Source of the DNA: Leifsonia sp052114085
Lineage (GTDB): Bacteria; Actinomycetota; Actinomycetes; Actinomycetales; Microbacteriaceae
Reading direction: 5' to 3'
Length of the DNA: 64,000 nt
Assembly: GCF_052114085.1 (NCBI RefSeq)
Contig: NZ_JBFREB010000001.1
Coordinates: 2,976,001 to 3,040,000 of the forward strand
Shown: positions 49,981 through 58,621 of the stretch, in pieces
Layout of the letters: every line of letters begins with the position of its first letter
Numbering within the stretch: the stretch's first letter is position 1
Made by a program: the position numbers and the translations under genes
Notes under the pieces: model-generated
What the model was told of the DNA's origin: nothing
Database searches by the model: none
What the model saw: only the letters and a program-made list of their open reading frames with translations

Positions 49981-50502
49981 ATGCTGTACTCACTGCCGGG
50001 TGACCGGTCCCCGCAGGTCGCCGACGACGCCTGGGTCGCCCCCGGAGCGACCGTCGTCGGTGACGTCACCCTGCAACCGGGCGCGAGCGTCTGGTATGGC
50101 GCGGTCGTGCGCGCGGATAACGCGCCCATCGTCATCGGGCCGGACTCGAACCTGCAGGACAACGTCGCCGCGCACGTCGACCCGGGGTTCCCGCTCACGG
50201 TCGGCGCACGCGTCTCGGTCGGCCACAACGCGGTACTCCACGGCTGCACGATCGAGGACGACGTGCTGGTCGGGATGAGCGCGACGGTGATGAACGGAGC
50301 GCGCGTCGGCTCCGGCTCGCTGATCGCGGCAGGCGCGGTCGTGACGCAGGGCGCCGTCGTCCCGCCGCGGTCGCTGGTCGCCGGGGTACCCGCGAAGGTG
50401 CGGCGCGAGCTCACCGACGAAGAGCTGGACGGCATCGCGCGGAACGCGGCCGTCTACCTCGAGAAGACGGCCGAGCACCGGCAGGCGACCCGGCTGGACT
50501 GA
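49981..50502 (+). CDS. Gamma-carbonic anhydrase-like left-handed beta-helix protein
   Basis: 173 residues of hexapeptide repeats forming a left-handed beta-helix (VGDVTLQPGASVWYGAVVRA onwards) and a C-terminal helix. The metal-ligand histidines appear in AAHVDPGFPL and VGHNAVLHGC, as in YrdA/CaiE-type gamma-carbonic anhydrases. It probably binds zinc or iron and may hydrate CO2; many homologues have unproven activity. There are two adjacent ATGs at 49978 and 49981; AAGGAG is at a better distance from the second. Confidence 0.88.
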   Translation: MLYSLPGDRSPQVADDAWVAPGATVVGDVTLQPGASVWYGAVVRADNAPIVIGPDSNLQDNVAAHVDPGFPLTVGARVSVGHNAVLHGCTIEDDVLVGMSATVMNGARVGSGSLIAAGAVVTQGAVVPPRSLVAGVPAKVRRELTDEELDGIARNAAVYLEKTAEHRQATRLD

Positions 50503-50505
50503 CCA

Positions 50506-51111
50506 TCAGCCGTCCAGCATCGCCCGGTTGAGCGCGAGCAGCTGCTCGGTGAACATCCGCGCGCCACCCTGGGCAGGATGTCGCACAGCGGGCGCCTCGA
50601 TGCCGGCCTCGGCGAGCGCCCCCTGCGCTTTGCGCCCGACCGCGACCACCGTCTCGATGCCGAGCGCCCGGATCAGCTCGTCGGCGACCGGGCCGCCGGC
50701 GCGCACCTCCGAGGACCGCGGGGTGCGGTTCGTCTGCGGGAGCCCCGCCACGAACGGGTGGTGCGGGTAGACCGGCCACGACAGCGGGAGCGGTCCGCGC
50801 CAGCGGCCCATCGTCTCCCAGTAGACCCGGCTGGACGCCTCCCACGGCGCCTGCGGCGCGGCGGGGAGTTCCAGACCAGGCAGCACTCCCGCCTCCACCT
50901 CTCGCACCGAGGTGAAAGGCACGCCGGTCACGGTCATCCCCCGCCAGCCGGGGGCCTCCCCGAGCAGCAGGATCGGCGCGTGCGGTCGCTCCAGGTAGCG
51001 CCGCAGATTGCGCTCGCGCATCCGCCCGGCGTCGTCGTGGCCGAACAGCAGTTCGGCGTCGTCCGGCGCGGGCACCTCGCGGATCATCTCGAAGAAGCGG
51101 TCCAGCACCAC
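50506..51111 (-). CDS. Uracil-DNA glycosylase superfamily protein
   Basis: 201 residues. The uracil-DNA-glycosylase fold is suggested by ILLLGEAPGWRGMTVTGVPF (~47-66), the place of the active-site loop, the mid TVVAVGRKAQGALAEAGIE strand, and the C-terminal RHPAQGGARMF, equivalent to the DNA-intercalating HPS loop. The catalytic water-activating residue is not obvious, so activity on uracil is unproven. The start is GTG at 51111 (or the next GTG). It lies six bases after the dehydrogenase gene and is probably in the same transcript. Confidence 0.8.
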   Translation of the reverse strand: MVLDRFFEMIREVPAPDDAELLFGHDDAGRMRERNLRRYLERPHAPILLLGEAPGWRGMTVTGVPFTSVREVEAGVLPGLELPAAPQAPWEASSRVYWETMGRWRGPLPLSWPVYPHHPFVAGLPQTNRTPRSSEVRAGGPVADELIRALGIETVVAVGRKAQGALAEAGIEAPAVRHPAQGGARMFTEQLLALNRAMLDG

Positions 51112-51117
51112 CCCAGG

Positions 51118-52260
51118 CTACGGCCGCACGGCGACCCGCGGGTGGGAGCGCGTGGCGAGTGCCCGGTCCACCTCGGCGAGCGGGAACGTCGCTCCGACCT
51201 GCGCGGCGAAGGGGTAGCGCTGCCACGCGTCGGCGAGGAACCGCACCGCCTGCTCCAGGTGTCGCGGCGCGTAGTTGTGCACGCCGCGGATGGTGAGGAG
51301 GTTGCGCACCAGCTGCTCGGGAGCGACGCCGAGCTCCGGCCCGGTCGCGACCGAGCCGACGAGCACGAGTACGCCCCCCACATCCACCGCGCCGAGCAGC
51401 GCCCGCACCGCCGCCGGATCGCCGGACAGTTCCAGCGCGATGGTCGGCGCGCCCGCGCGCCCGCCCGCCTTGGCGAGCACCGCGGGGAGCGACGTCGGGT
51501 CGGCGACCGCTGCAGCGCCGAATGCCAGGGCCGCTTCCCGTCGGTCCGGTAGCGGGTCGCTCACCACGACGCGAGACCCGGCGTCGGTCGCCATCGCCGT
51601 GGCGGTGAGGCCGAGCATCCCCGCTCCGGCGATCAGGACCAGCGCCCCATCGAGGGGGACGATCACCGATGCCGCCTCGAGGGCCGCCGCCACGCTCGCG
51701 GTCGAACACGACGCCGGGGCGAGCACTTCGGCAGGGACGTCGTCGGGAACCCGCACGATCGGCGTCCCATCCAGGATGTGGGTGTGCGTGGCGAACCCGC
51801 CGGACAGCTCCCAGCCGCGGCGCATCCTCTCGTGGCCGTACTTCTGCAGGTTCACGCACTTCTGCGGCAGCCCCCGGCGGCAGCGGACGCACCGTCCGCA
51901 CGGGACCGCCACGGACCAGACGATGCGCTCCCCGAGCGCGACGCGGTGCCCGTCGGTCGTCTTCGCACCACCCCGGCCCAGGGCGACGACCCGGCCGACC
52001 TGTTCGTGACCCAGCACGAGCGGCGCTTGGGCCTGCTGCTGGCCGAGCACCGTGTGGATGTCGGAGCCGCAGACCGTCGCAAGCTCCACCTCGGCGAGGA
52101 CGTCTCCCGGCGCCAGCCGCACCCCCGGCACGGCGACCGCCTCATGCGCGCGCCCGTCGCCCGGCCACACCATGGCGGTGGCCGACGGATACACGCTCAC
52201 CCCCATCCCCAGGCGCGCCGGCGGCTCGACGACGCGCGGGGTGACCGCCTTGATCGTCAC
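51118..52260 (-). CDS. Zinc-dependent alcohol dehydrogenase of the phosphonate-catabolism-associated type
   Basis: 380 residues of the medium-chain dehydrogenase family. Catalytic zinc site: CGSDIHT and GHEQVG; structural zinc lobe with four Cys in PCGRCVRCRRGLPQKC; Rossmann motif ALVLIAGAGMLGLTATA (~205-221). This subgroup (proposed HpnZ) is found beside phosphonatase-like hydrolases, exactly as here. The GTG start overlaps the HAD gene's stop by four bases. It would oxidise or reduce a small alcohol or aldehyde, plausibly a phosphonate derivative; the substrate is unproven. Confidence 0.85.
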   Translation of the reverse strand: MTIKAVTPRVVEPPARLGMGVSVYPSATAMVWPGDGRAHEAVAVPGVRLAPGDVLAEVELATVCGSDIHTVLGQQQAQAPLVLGHEQVGRVVALGRGGAKTTDGHRVALGERIVWSVAVPCGRCVRCRRGLPQKCVNLQKYGHERMRRGWELSGGFATHTHILDGTPIVRVPDDVPAEVLAPASCSTASVAAALEAASVIVPLDGALVLIAGAGMLGLTATAMATDAGSRVVVSDPLPDRREAALAFGAAAVADPTSLPAVLAKAGGRAGAPTIALELSGDPAAVRALLGAVDVGGVLVLVGSVATGPELGVAPEQLVRNLLTIRGVHNYAPRHLEQAVRFLADAWQRYPFAAQVGATFPLAEVDRALATRSHPRVAVRP

Positions 52261-53114
52261 CGGGCGCCGGGCCCCTCCACGGCATCCGCCGGGGACTCGA
52301 AGGAGGGCTGGTCGAGGCCGGGCTCCTCGTAGCCGAGCAGCTCCGGCAGGTCGGCGATGCTCGGAAGCACGGCGTCGGCACCGGCGTCCAGGAGGGTCTG
52401 CTCGTCGTGGACACCGGTCAGCACCCCGACGACCAGGCCCGCGCCGGCCGCGATCCCCGACGCGATGTCGCCCGCGCTGTCGCCGACGACGACCATCCCC
52501 TCGACGCTGGATGCGCCGGTGCGCAGCAGGGCCGTCAGCGGCAGATCGGGGAACGGCCGGGCGCGGCCGGCTTCCCCGGCTGTGAGCGTCACGTCCGCGA
52601 GATCGTTCCAGCCGAGAGCGTCGAGCACCGCGCCCTGGGTGCGCGCAGAGAAGGCGGACGTCAGCGCGACCTTCACCCCTGTGGCGCGAAGCCGGCGGAT
52701 GAGTTCCTCCGCACCGGCGACGGCACGGAGACCCTGCGCCTCCACGAGGTCGGCGTAGGTCGAGTCGAACACGGCGTTGGCGTGCTGCGCCTGGTCCTCG
52801 TCACCGGTCAGAGCGCGGAAGACGCCGAGCGTCGGCTGACCCATGGTCTCGCGGACGAAAGTGAAGGCGGTCGCCCGCTCATCGGGTGTGTTGCCGATGC
52901 CGGCGGCTGCCGCGGCCCGGGTGAACGCGCGCTCGACGAGACCGTCGTCGATCACGGTCGTCCCCGTGAGGTCGAGCACGACGAGTTCCAGGTCGGCGAG
53001 GTCGTCGTCGCGTTCGTCGGCGAGCTCGTCCCAGTCGTCCTCATCCCAGCGCTCGGGGTCCGGGTTCGCGGTCACGTCGTCGAACTCGCTGGTGATGCGT
53101 CCGTCGGGGGTCAT
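52257..53114 (-). CDS. Phosphonatase-like HAD hydrolase (PhnX-like)
   Basis: 285 residues. The HAD core begins at ELVVLDLTGTTVIDDGLVER with nucleophile Asp48, followed by a helical cap (~65-135), motif II in VALTSAFSART (~150), and motifs III/IV toward the C-terminus (ARPFPDLPL, VVVGDSAGDIASGIAAGAG). The DLTGTT/DDGLV signature is that of phosphonatase-like hydrolases. An acidic 40-residue N-terminal extension (RWDEDDWDELADERDDD) is unusual. The ATG at 53114 has AAAGG upstream. It is first in an operon with the zinc dehydrogenase. Confidence 0.85.
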   Translation of the reverse strand: MTPDGRITSEFDDVTANPDPERWDEDDWDELADERDDDLADLELVVLDLTGTTVIDDGLVERAFTRAAAAAGIGNTPDERATAFTFVRETMGQPTLGVFRALTGDEDQAQHANAVFDSTYADLVEAQGLRAVAGAEELIRRLRATGVKVALTSAFSARTQGAVLDALGWNDLADVTLTAGEAGRARPFPDLPLTALLRTGASSVEGMVVVGDSAGDIASGIAAGAGLVVGVLTGVHDEQTLLDAGADAVLPSIADLPELLGYEEPGLDQPSFESPADAVEGPGAR

Positions 53115-53285
53115 GGTGGAGCCTTTCGTCGCGGTCGTCGACGTGGGGTCGGGAGGCATCGCTGCTGTCTTCCGCCACCCCAGCGTCAGCGTGCCGTCAG
53201 GTTAGGAGCCGGGTGCGACGACGTGCGCAACTGCCGGTAACGCGCCGGTGAACGGAGCGAGGACGGCGGGAATCATCGAGCACTG

Positions 53286-53314
53286 TTGCACTTTCCTCAC
53301 GATCGGCGCAGACT
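53286..53314 (+). promoter_or_regulatory. Promoter of the tryptophan-degradation operon, leaderless arrangement
   Basis: -35 TTGCAC (53286-53291), 17-bp spacer, -10 CAGACT (53309-53314), then six bases and the ATG at 53321. No ribosome site is present. Confidence 0.55.
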
Positions 53315-53320
53315 TGCAGC

Positions 53321-54181
53321 ATGGCCGATGGCGACAACACCCGCGAGTTCGATCCCGAAATCGTCACCGACTTCCGGGAGCGGATGTCGTACGGCTCCTA
53401 TCTGGAGCTCGAGACACTCCTCAGCGCGCAGCGTCCGGTGAGTCGACCGGCCCATCACGACGAACTGCTGTTCATCATTCAGCACCAGACCACCGAGCTC
53501 TGGCTGAAGCTCGTGCTCCATGAGCTGGAGTCCGCGCGCGACCTGCTGCGGGCCGACGACCTCTCCCCGGCGCTCAAGCGCATCGCCCGGGTGAAACACA
53601 TTCAGCGCACCCTGACCGAGCAGTGGTCCGTGCTGGCGACGCTCACGCCGACCGAGTACGCGGAATTCCGCGGCTTCCTCGGCAACTCGTCGGGCTTCCA
53701 GTCGTACCAGTACCGCGCAGTGGAGTTCGTGCTCGGTAACAAGAACCCGCGGATGCTCAGCGTGTTCGAGAGCGACCCGGCCGCACACACCCTGCTGTCG
53801 GGGCTGCTCGACGCACCGAGCATCTACGACGAGTTCTTGCGCTACCTCGCGCGTGCCGGCTTCGACATCCCGACTTCCGTGCTGGAGCGAGACGTGACGC
53901 ACGCGCACGTCTTCACGCCGGAACTCGTCCCGGTGTTCCGCGACATCTACGAGCACGCCAACGACCACTGGCGCGAGTACGAGGCCTGCGAGGAGTTCGT
54001 CGACCTGGAGGACAACTTCCAGCTCTGGCGGTTCCGTCACCTGAAGACCGTGCAGCGCACGATCGGCATGAAGACTGGGACCGGCGGATCGAGCGGGTCT
54101 GCGTTCCTTCAGAAAGCACTCGACCTCACGTTCTTCCCCGAGCTGTACGCCGTACGTACGGAGATCGGAGCGCCCGCGTGA
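53321..54181 (+). CDS. kynA: Tryptophan 2,3-dioxygenase
   Basis: 286 residues; heme enzyme that opens the indole ring of L-tryptophan to N-formylkynurenine. Family segments: MSYGSYLELETLLSAQ (~22-37), HHDELLFIIQHQTTELWLK (~44-62), RGFLGNSSGFQSYQYR (~116-131), and the proximal heme ligand His240 in FRHLKTVQRTIG, followed by the substrate-binding GTGGSSGSAFL. The start is ATG with a leaderless promoter. The next gene begins within its stop (GTGA). It leads a four-gene operon with amidohydrolase, kynureninase and PaaX-type regulator. Confidence 0.96.
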   Translation: MADGDNTREFDPEIVTDFRERMSYGSYLELETLLSAQRPVSRPAHHDELLFIIQHQTTELWLKLVLHELESARDLLRADDLSPALKRIARVKHIQRTLTEQWSVLATLTPTEYAEFRGFLGNSSGFQSYQYRAVEFVLGNKNPRMLSVFESDPAAHTLLSGLLDAPSIYDEFLRYLARAGFDIPTSVLERDVTHAHVFTPELVPVFRDIYEHANDHWREYEACEEFVDLEDNFQLWRFRHLKTVQRTIGMKTGTGGSSGSAFLQKALDLTFFPELYAVRTEIGAPA

Positions 54182-55347
54182 GCGAAGCGCATCCCGAACC
54201 GGACATCGACACGTATCTCACCGTCGATGCGGTCTGGAGCGGCCACCGCCTCCTCGGCGAGACCACGTTGCGCAGCGACGGGGAACGCCTGCACCCCGTG
54301 GAGGACGTGCCCGCGCACGCACGCGGACGTCACCACCGCCTGGACGGCACGCTCTTCCCGCGCCTCACCGACCATCACACGCACCTCGGCCTGACTGACC
54401 AGCACGCCGTCTTCGCCGGCGGTATCACGCACGCGATCGACCTCGGCTGGATCCCCGCCGTCGCCGCCGGCTGGCTCACCGACGACCTGACGCGACCGTC
54501 GGTCGCCATCGTCGGCTCCCTGATCACCTGCGTGGGCGGCTACCCGGTGAACGCCGGGTGGGGGCCGCCGGGCTCCTCGTCAGAGGTCGGCGGCGAACGG
54601 GAGGCACGGCTGGTGGTGCGGGCGAATGTCATGCTCGGAGCCTCCCGCATCAAGGTCACCCTCAACACCGCGGCCGGTGAAACTGTGGAGAACCGGGTCC
54701 TCCACGGAATTGTGGCCGAATCCCACGCTCAGGGCGTGCCGGTCACGGTTCACGTCGAGGGTGAGGGCCAGACAGCTCGCGCCGTCGCCGCCGGGGCCGA
54801 TCAGCTCGCGCACGCCCCCTTCACCGAGCGCCTCGACGACGCGTTGATCGAGGAGGCCGCCCGTCGGGGGATGAGCTGGGTCAGCACGCTCGACATCCAC
54901 GGCTGGGGCGAGCCGACCGAGCAGCACGCCATCGCCTCCGACAACCTCGGCCGGTTCGCCCGGGCGGGTGGTCGTGTGCTATACGGCACCGACCTGGGCA
55001 ACGGCCCGCTCGCGGTCGGTGTCAACGAGCGCGAGCTGCGCGGGATGCTCCGAGCGGGCGTGGATCCCGATGCCGTGCTCCGGTCGATCGCGGGCCTCCG
55101 CCGGCCCGACGGCCGCCCGCCGACGATCGGCCCGCGCGTCGCCTGGATCCCGACCGCTCCCCCCGAGCGCGACGCCCTCCCGCACGCGCTCCCCGGCTGG
55201 CTCGCCACCGCCCGCGGTCTCACCGTCGCGCAGCTGACCACGTCCGATGCGGCCCGCGCCGATGCCGACGGCTCCGGCCACGCCACACCCTCCGGAACCG
55301 CCCGCACCCCCACCTCCTTCCCCGCGACCTCTGAGGACGACGCATGA
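54178..55347 (+). CDS. Metal-dependent amidohydrolase in the kynurenine operon, candidate formylkynurenine formamidase
   Basis: 389 residues of the amidohydrolase superfamily. The full metal-site set is visible: His67 and His69 (HHTHLG), Lys159 (RIKVTL, possible carboxylated bridge), His192 (VTVHVEG), His212 (QLAHAPF) and Asp272 (YGTDLG). A ~50-residue tail is Thr/Ala/Pro-rich. It starts inside the kynA stop and ends inside the kynureninase start, both 4-nt overlaps. The intervening pathway step is hydrolysis of N-formylkynurenine, and no KynB-type gene is present in the window, so it is a strong candidate for that job; direct proof is absent. Hydrolysis of another tryptophan catabolite is possible. 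Confidence 0.8.
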   Translation: MSEAHPEPDIDTYLTVDAVWSGHRLLGETTLRSDGERLHPVEDVPAHARGRHHRLDGTLFPRLTDHHTHLGLTDQHAVFAGGITHAIDLGWIPAVAAGWLTDDLTRPSVAIVGSLITCVGGYPVNAGWGPPGSSSEVGGEREARLVVRANVMLGASRIKVTLNTAAGETVENRVLHGIVAESHAQGVPVTVHVEGEGQTARAVAAGADQLAHAPFTERLDDALIEEAARRGMSWVSTLDIHGWGEPTEQHAIASDNLGRFARAGGRVLYGTDLGNGPLAVGVNERELRGMLRAGVDPDAVLRSIAGLRRPDGRPPTIGPRVAWIPTAPPERDALPHALPGWLATARGLTVAQLTTSDAARADADGSGHATPSGTARTPTSFPATSEDDA

Positions 55348-56618
55348 CCGACTTCGACACCGCCCTTCCCCTCTCGCTTGCGCCCGACCCCCTGAGCGCG
55401 GCCCGGGCACAGGACGCGTCCGACCCCCTCGCCGCCTTCCGAGCCCGCTTCGCCGGCCTCGACGACGGGAGCTCGCAGGTCGTCGCCTACTTCGACGGCA
55501 ACTCGCTCGGCCGCCCGACGCGCGCGAGCGTGGAGCGCATCCACCGCTTCCTGCTGGACGGCTGGGGCGACCGGCTCATCCGCGGGTGGGACGAGGAGTG
55601 GATGGACCTGCCGTTCACCATCGGCGACGACCTCGGCCGCGCAGCCCTCGGCGCCGCACCCGGCCAGACGTTCATCGGCGACTCGACGACCGTGCTCCTC
55701 TACAAACTCGCGCGCGCGGCGGTGGACAGCCTCCCGGAGCGCAGCGAGATCGTGTTGGACACCGACAACTTCCCGACCGACCGCTACCTGCTCGACGGCA
55801 TCGCCCGCGAGCGCGGGCTGCGGCTGGTCTGGATCGAGGCGGACACCGAGGCCGGCGTCACGCCCGAGCAGGTCGCGGCAGCGGTCGGCCCGCGGACGGC
55901 CCTGGTCGTGCTCAGCCACGTTGCCTACCGCTCGGGCTTCCTCGCCGACCTGCCGGCGATCACGCGAATCGTCCACGATGCCGGCGCGCTCGTGCTCTGG
56001 GACCTCTGCCACTCCGCGGGCTCCGTTCCGGTGGGGCTGGACGCAGCCGGCGTCGACCTCGCCGTCGGCTGCACCTACAAGTACCTCAACGGCGGCCCGG
56101 GGTCGCCCGCGTTCGGGTACGTGAACGCGCGCCTCATCCCCCACCTGACCCAGCCCATCCAGGGGTGGATGGGCGTCCGCGACGTCTTCACGATGGGGCC
56201 GGAGTACCAGCCGGCGGACGGCGTGCGCCGCTTCCTCAGCGGAACGCCGCCGATCGTCGGGATGCTCGCCATGCGCGACACGATCGCGATGATCGAGGAG
56301 GCCGGCATCGACGCGGTGCGCGCCAAGTCCGTTGCGCTCACCGAGTTCGCGATCGCTCTGGCGGAGGAGTGGCTGACCCCCCTCGGCGTCACGCTGGCCA
56401 GCCCGCGCGAGGCCGAACGGCGAGGCGGCCATGTCACCCTCAACCATCCGGCCATGCGGGACGTGACGGCGCTGCTCTGGCAGCGGGACGTCATCCCCGA
56501 CTACCGCGACCCGGACGGCCTGCGTGTCGGCCTGTCGCCGCTCAGCACCAGCTTCGAGGAAGTGTGCGCCGGGATGGCCGCGGTGCGGGATGCGCTCGGC
56601 GAACTCACGCATGACTGA
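55344..56618 (+). CDS. kynU: Kynureninase-like PLP enzyme
   Basis: 424 residues of fold-type I. Substrate-site YFDGNSLGRP (~49-58), then FIGDSTTVLLYKLARAA, the PLP-ring Asp region LVLWDLCHSAGSVPV (~215), the Schiff-base Lys246 in GCTYKYLNGGPG, and GVRRFLSGTPPI. It cleaves kynurenine (or 3-hydroxykynurenine) to anthranilate (or 3-hydroxyanthranilate) and alanine. The start is coupled to the amidohydrolase (ATGA) and the end overlaps the PaaX-type start by eight bases (ATGACTGA). No 3-hydroxylase or NAD-branch genes follow, so the anthranilate branch is expected. Confidence 0.94.
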   Translation: MTDFDTALPLSLAPDPLSAARAQDASDPLAAFRARFAGLDDGSSQVVAYFDGNSLGRPTRASVERIHRFLLDGWGDRLIRGWDEEWMDLPFTIGDDLGRAALGAAPGQTFIGDSTTVLLYKLARAAVDSLPERSEIVLDTDNFPTDRYLLDGIARERGLRLVWIEADTEAGVTPEQVAAAVGPRTALVVLSHVAYRSGFLADLPAITRIVHDAGALVLWDLCHSAGSVPVGLDAAGVDLAVGCTYKYLNGGPGSPAFGYVNARLIPHLTQPIQGWMGVRDVFTMGPEYQPADGVRRFLSGTPPIVGMLAMRDTIAMIEEAGIDAVRAKSVALTEFAIALAEEWLTPLGVTLASPREAERRGGHVTLNHPAMRDVTALLWQRDVIPDYRDPDGLRVGLSPLSTSFEEVCAGMAAVRDALGELTHD

Positions 56619-57486
56619 CGTCGCCGGCGCAGACGTCGCCGGCGGCATCGATGTCGCCGTGGCCGACGACCTGGAGGCGACCAGCGGCAGCGCCACGGCG
56701 CTGCTCCGGACCGTCGTCGGCAGCATCCTGCGCCCGATCGGCGGGTGGATGAGCGCGGCAGGCGCTGTTCGCCTGATGGACGACCTCGGCATCCCGGCCG
56801 CCACCGCTCGCTCCAGTCTTGCCCGCCTCTGTTCGCGCGGCGTGCTGCGGCGGGAGCCGAGGGATGGCGCGGCCGGCTACGCCCTGGAGCCGGCGGCAGT
56901 GCCGATGCTGGAGCGCGGCGATGCGCGCATCTTCGGCGAGCGCGTCGAGGCGTCCGCGTGGTGCCTGCTGTCCTTCTCCTTCCCCGAGCGCCGCCGCAGC
57001 AGCCGCGACCGCCTGCGCCGACGGCTGTCAGCGCTCGGCTGCGGAACCGTCGCCGACGGCCTGTGGATCGCCCCGGCCGCCCTGGAGGACGAGCTGGCGG
57101 CTACCGTTCACGACATCGCCGGGGAGGCCGCCGTCGTGCTGTTCGCCGACGCAACCCCTCGCGGCGACCTGGCCGCGGGCCTCGCGCGCTGGTATGACCT
57201 GGAGTCGATCCGCCGCATCCACGATTCGTTCCTCACACGCTTCGGAGAGGCCCCGGAGCCGCCCGACGACCGGCGGGCCTTCGCCGTGTGGATGCGCGCG
57301 CTCGACGAGTGGCGTGTCATCCCGTACCGCGACCCCGGCCTTCCCGGTGCGGCGCTCCCCCCGGACTGGCCCGGCGCCGCGTCCGCCGGCCTGTTCGGAC
57401 GCCTGCGCGACGACCTGGAGGGGCGCGCGATCGCCCACGCGGCCGCCGTCGCCGCTCCGGCCCGCACTGTCGGACAGTCACGGTAG
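56611..57486 (+). CDS. PaaX-family transcriptional regulator
   Basis: 291 residues. The PaaX-type N-terminal winged helix (~35-100) includes SILRPIGGWMSAAGAVRLM and ATARSSLARLCSRGVLRRE. A central domain follows (WCLLSFSFPERRRSSRDRLR, LGCGTVADGLWIAP) and a C-terminal PaaX domain (from ~185, ARWYDLESI, MRALDEWRVIPYRDPGLP). PaaX proteins repress aromatic catabolism and are released by an aryl-CoA. Here it is coupled by an 8-nt overlap to kynureninase, so it probably regulates this operon. Confidence 0.88.
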   Translation: MTDVAGADVAGGIDVAVADDLEATSGSATALLRTVVGSILRPIGGWMSAAGAVRLMDDLGIPAATARSSLARLCSRGVLRREPRDGAAGYALEPAAVPMLERGDARIFGERVEASAWCLLSFSFPERRRSSRDRLRRRLSALGCGTVADGLWIAPAALEDELAATVHDIAGEAAVVLFADATPRGDLAAGLARWYDLESIRRIHDSFLTRFGEAPEPPDDRRAFAVWMRALDEWRVIPYRDPGLPGAALPPDWPGAASAGLFGRLRDDLEGRAIAHAAAVAAPARTVGQSR

Positions 57487-57489
57487 AAT
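57466..57489 (+). promoter_or_regulatory. purSQ promoter region with perfect ACTGTC-G-GACAGT palindrome
   Basis: -10 box TAGAAT (57484-57489) overlaps the paaX-type stop codon. A perfect 13-bp palindrome (57466-57478) lies in the spacer between the -10 and the -35 position, where a repressor would block transcription. The protein that binds it is unknown. Confidence 0.5.
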
Positions 57490-57536
57490 CGACAGCGAAC
57501 CCCCACCCTTGTCGCCCGAGTGAGCGGAGTATCCCC

Positions 57537-57796
57537 GTGCCGACCATCGTTGTTGAAGTGATGCCCAAGGCCGAGCTGCTCGACCCGCAGGGCAAGGCGG
57601 TCGCCGGAGCCCTCGCCCGGACGGGCCGCGGCCGCGTCAGCGGTGTCCGGGTCGGTAAGCGCTTCGAGCTCACCGTCGACGGGCCGATCGACGACGAGGT
57701 GCGCGCGACGGTCCAGGAGATCGCTGACGAGATCCTCTCCAACTCGGTGATCGAAGACGTGGTGGGCGTCCACTACCCCGCCGAGGTCGACGCCTG

Positions 57797-57797
<1 letters not shown>
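57537..57797 (+). CDS. purS: Phosphoribosylformylglycinamidine synthase subunit PurS
   Basis: 86 residues; the small subunit that joins PurQ and PurL in FGAM synthase. It has the usual TIVVEVMPKAELLDPQGKAV start and VGKRFELTVDG centre, with the Glu/Asp-rich helix at the end. The GTG at 57537 has GGAG seven bases upstream. Its stop shares one base with the purQ start (TGATG). Confidence 0.94.
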
Positions 57798-58495
<698 letters not shown>

Positions 58496-58512
58496 CGCCC
58501 CTCCCTCCGCCC

Positions 58513-58581
58513 CGCCGTCGCTTCCTCGATTAATCCGGCTCGCGGCGGCGCGTCGGCGGATTAAGCGAGGAAGCGATGGCG
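58513..58581. repeat. Intergenic stem-loop, family B copy 3
   Basis: A 25-bp stem (58513-58537 with 58557-58581) with one mismatch and one wobble, loop ~19 nt. The arm CGCTTCCTCGATTAATCCG differs from copies 1 and 2 at two positions, and the opposite arm changes in parallel at one of them. It lies between purQ and the sigma-factor gene. Confidence 0.85.
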
Positions 58582-58621
58582 AATCGGGAACCCGGCGCCG
58601 CGTCGCGGACACTTCATAGAT

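Noticed and set aside
54178..55347. The kynurenine-operon amidohydrolase as a second imidazolonepropionase
   Set aside because: It lacks the imidazolonepropionase KSGYGLT-type segment, and its gene context is tryptophan degradation; the hut cluster already has hutI.
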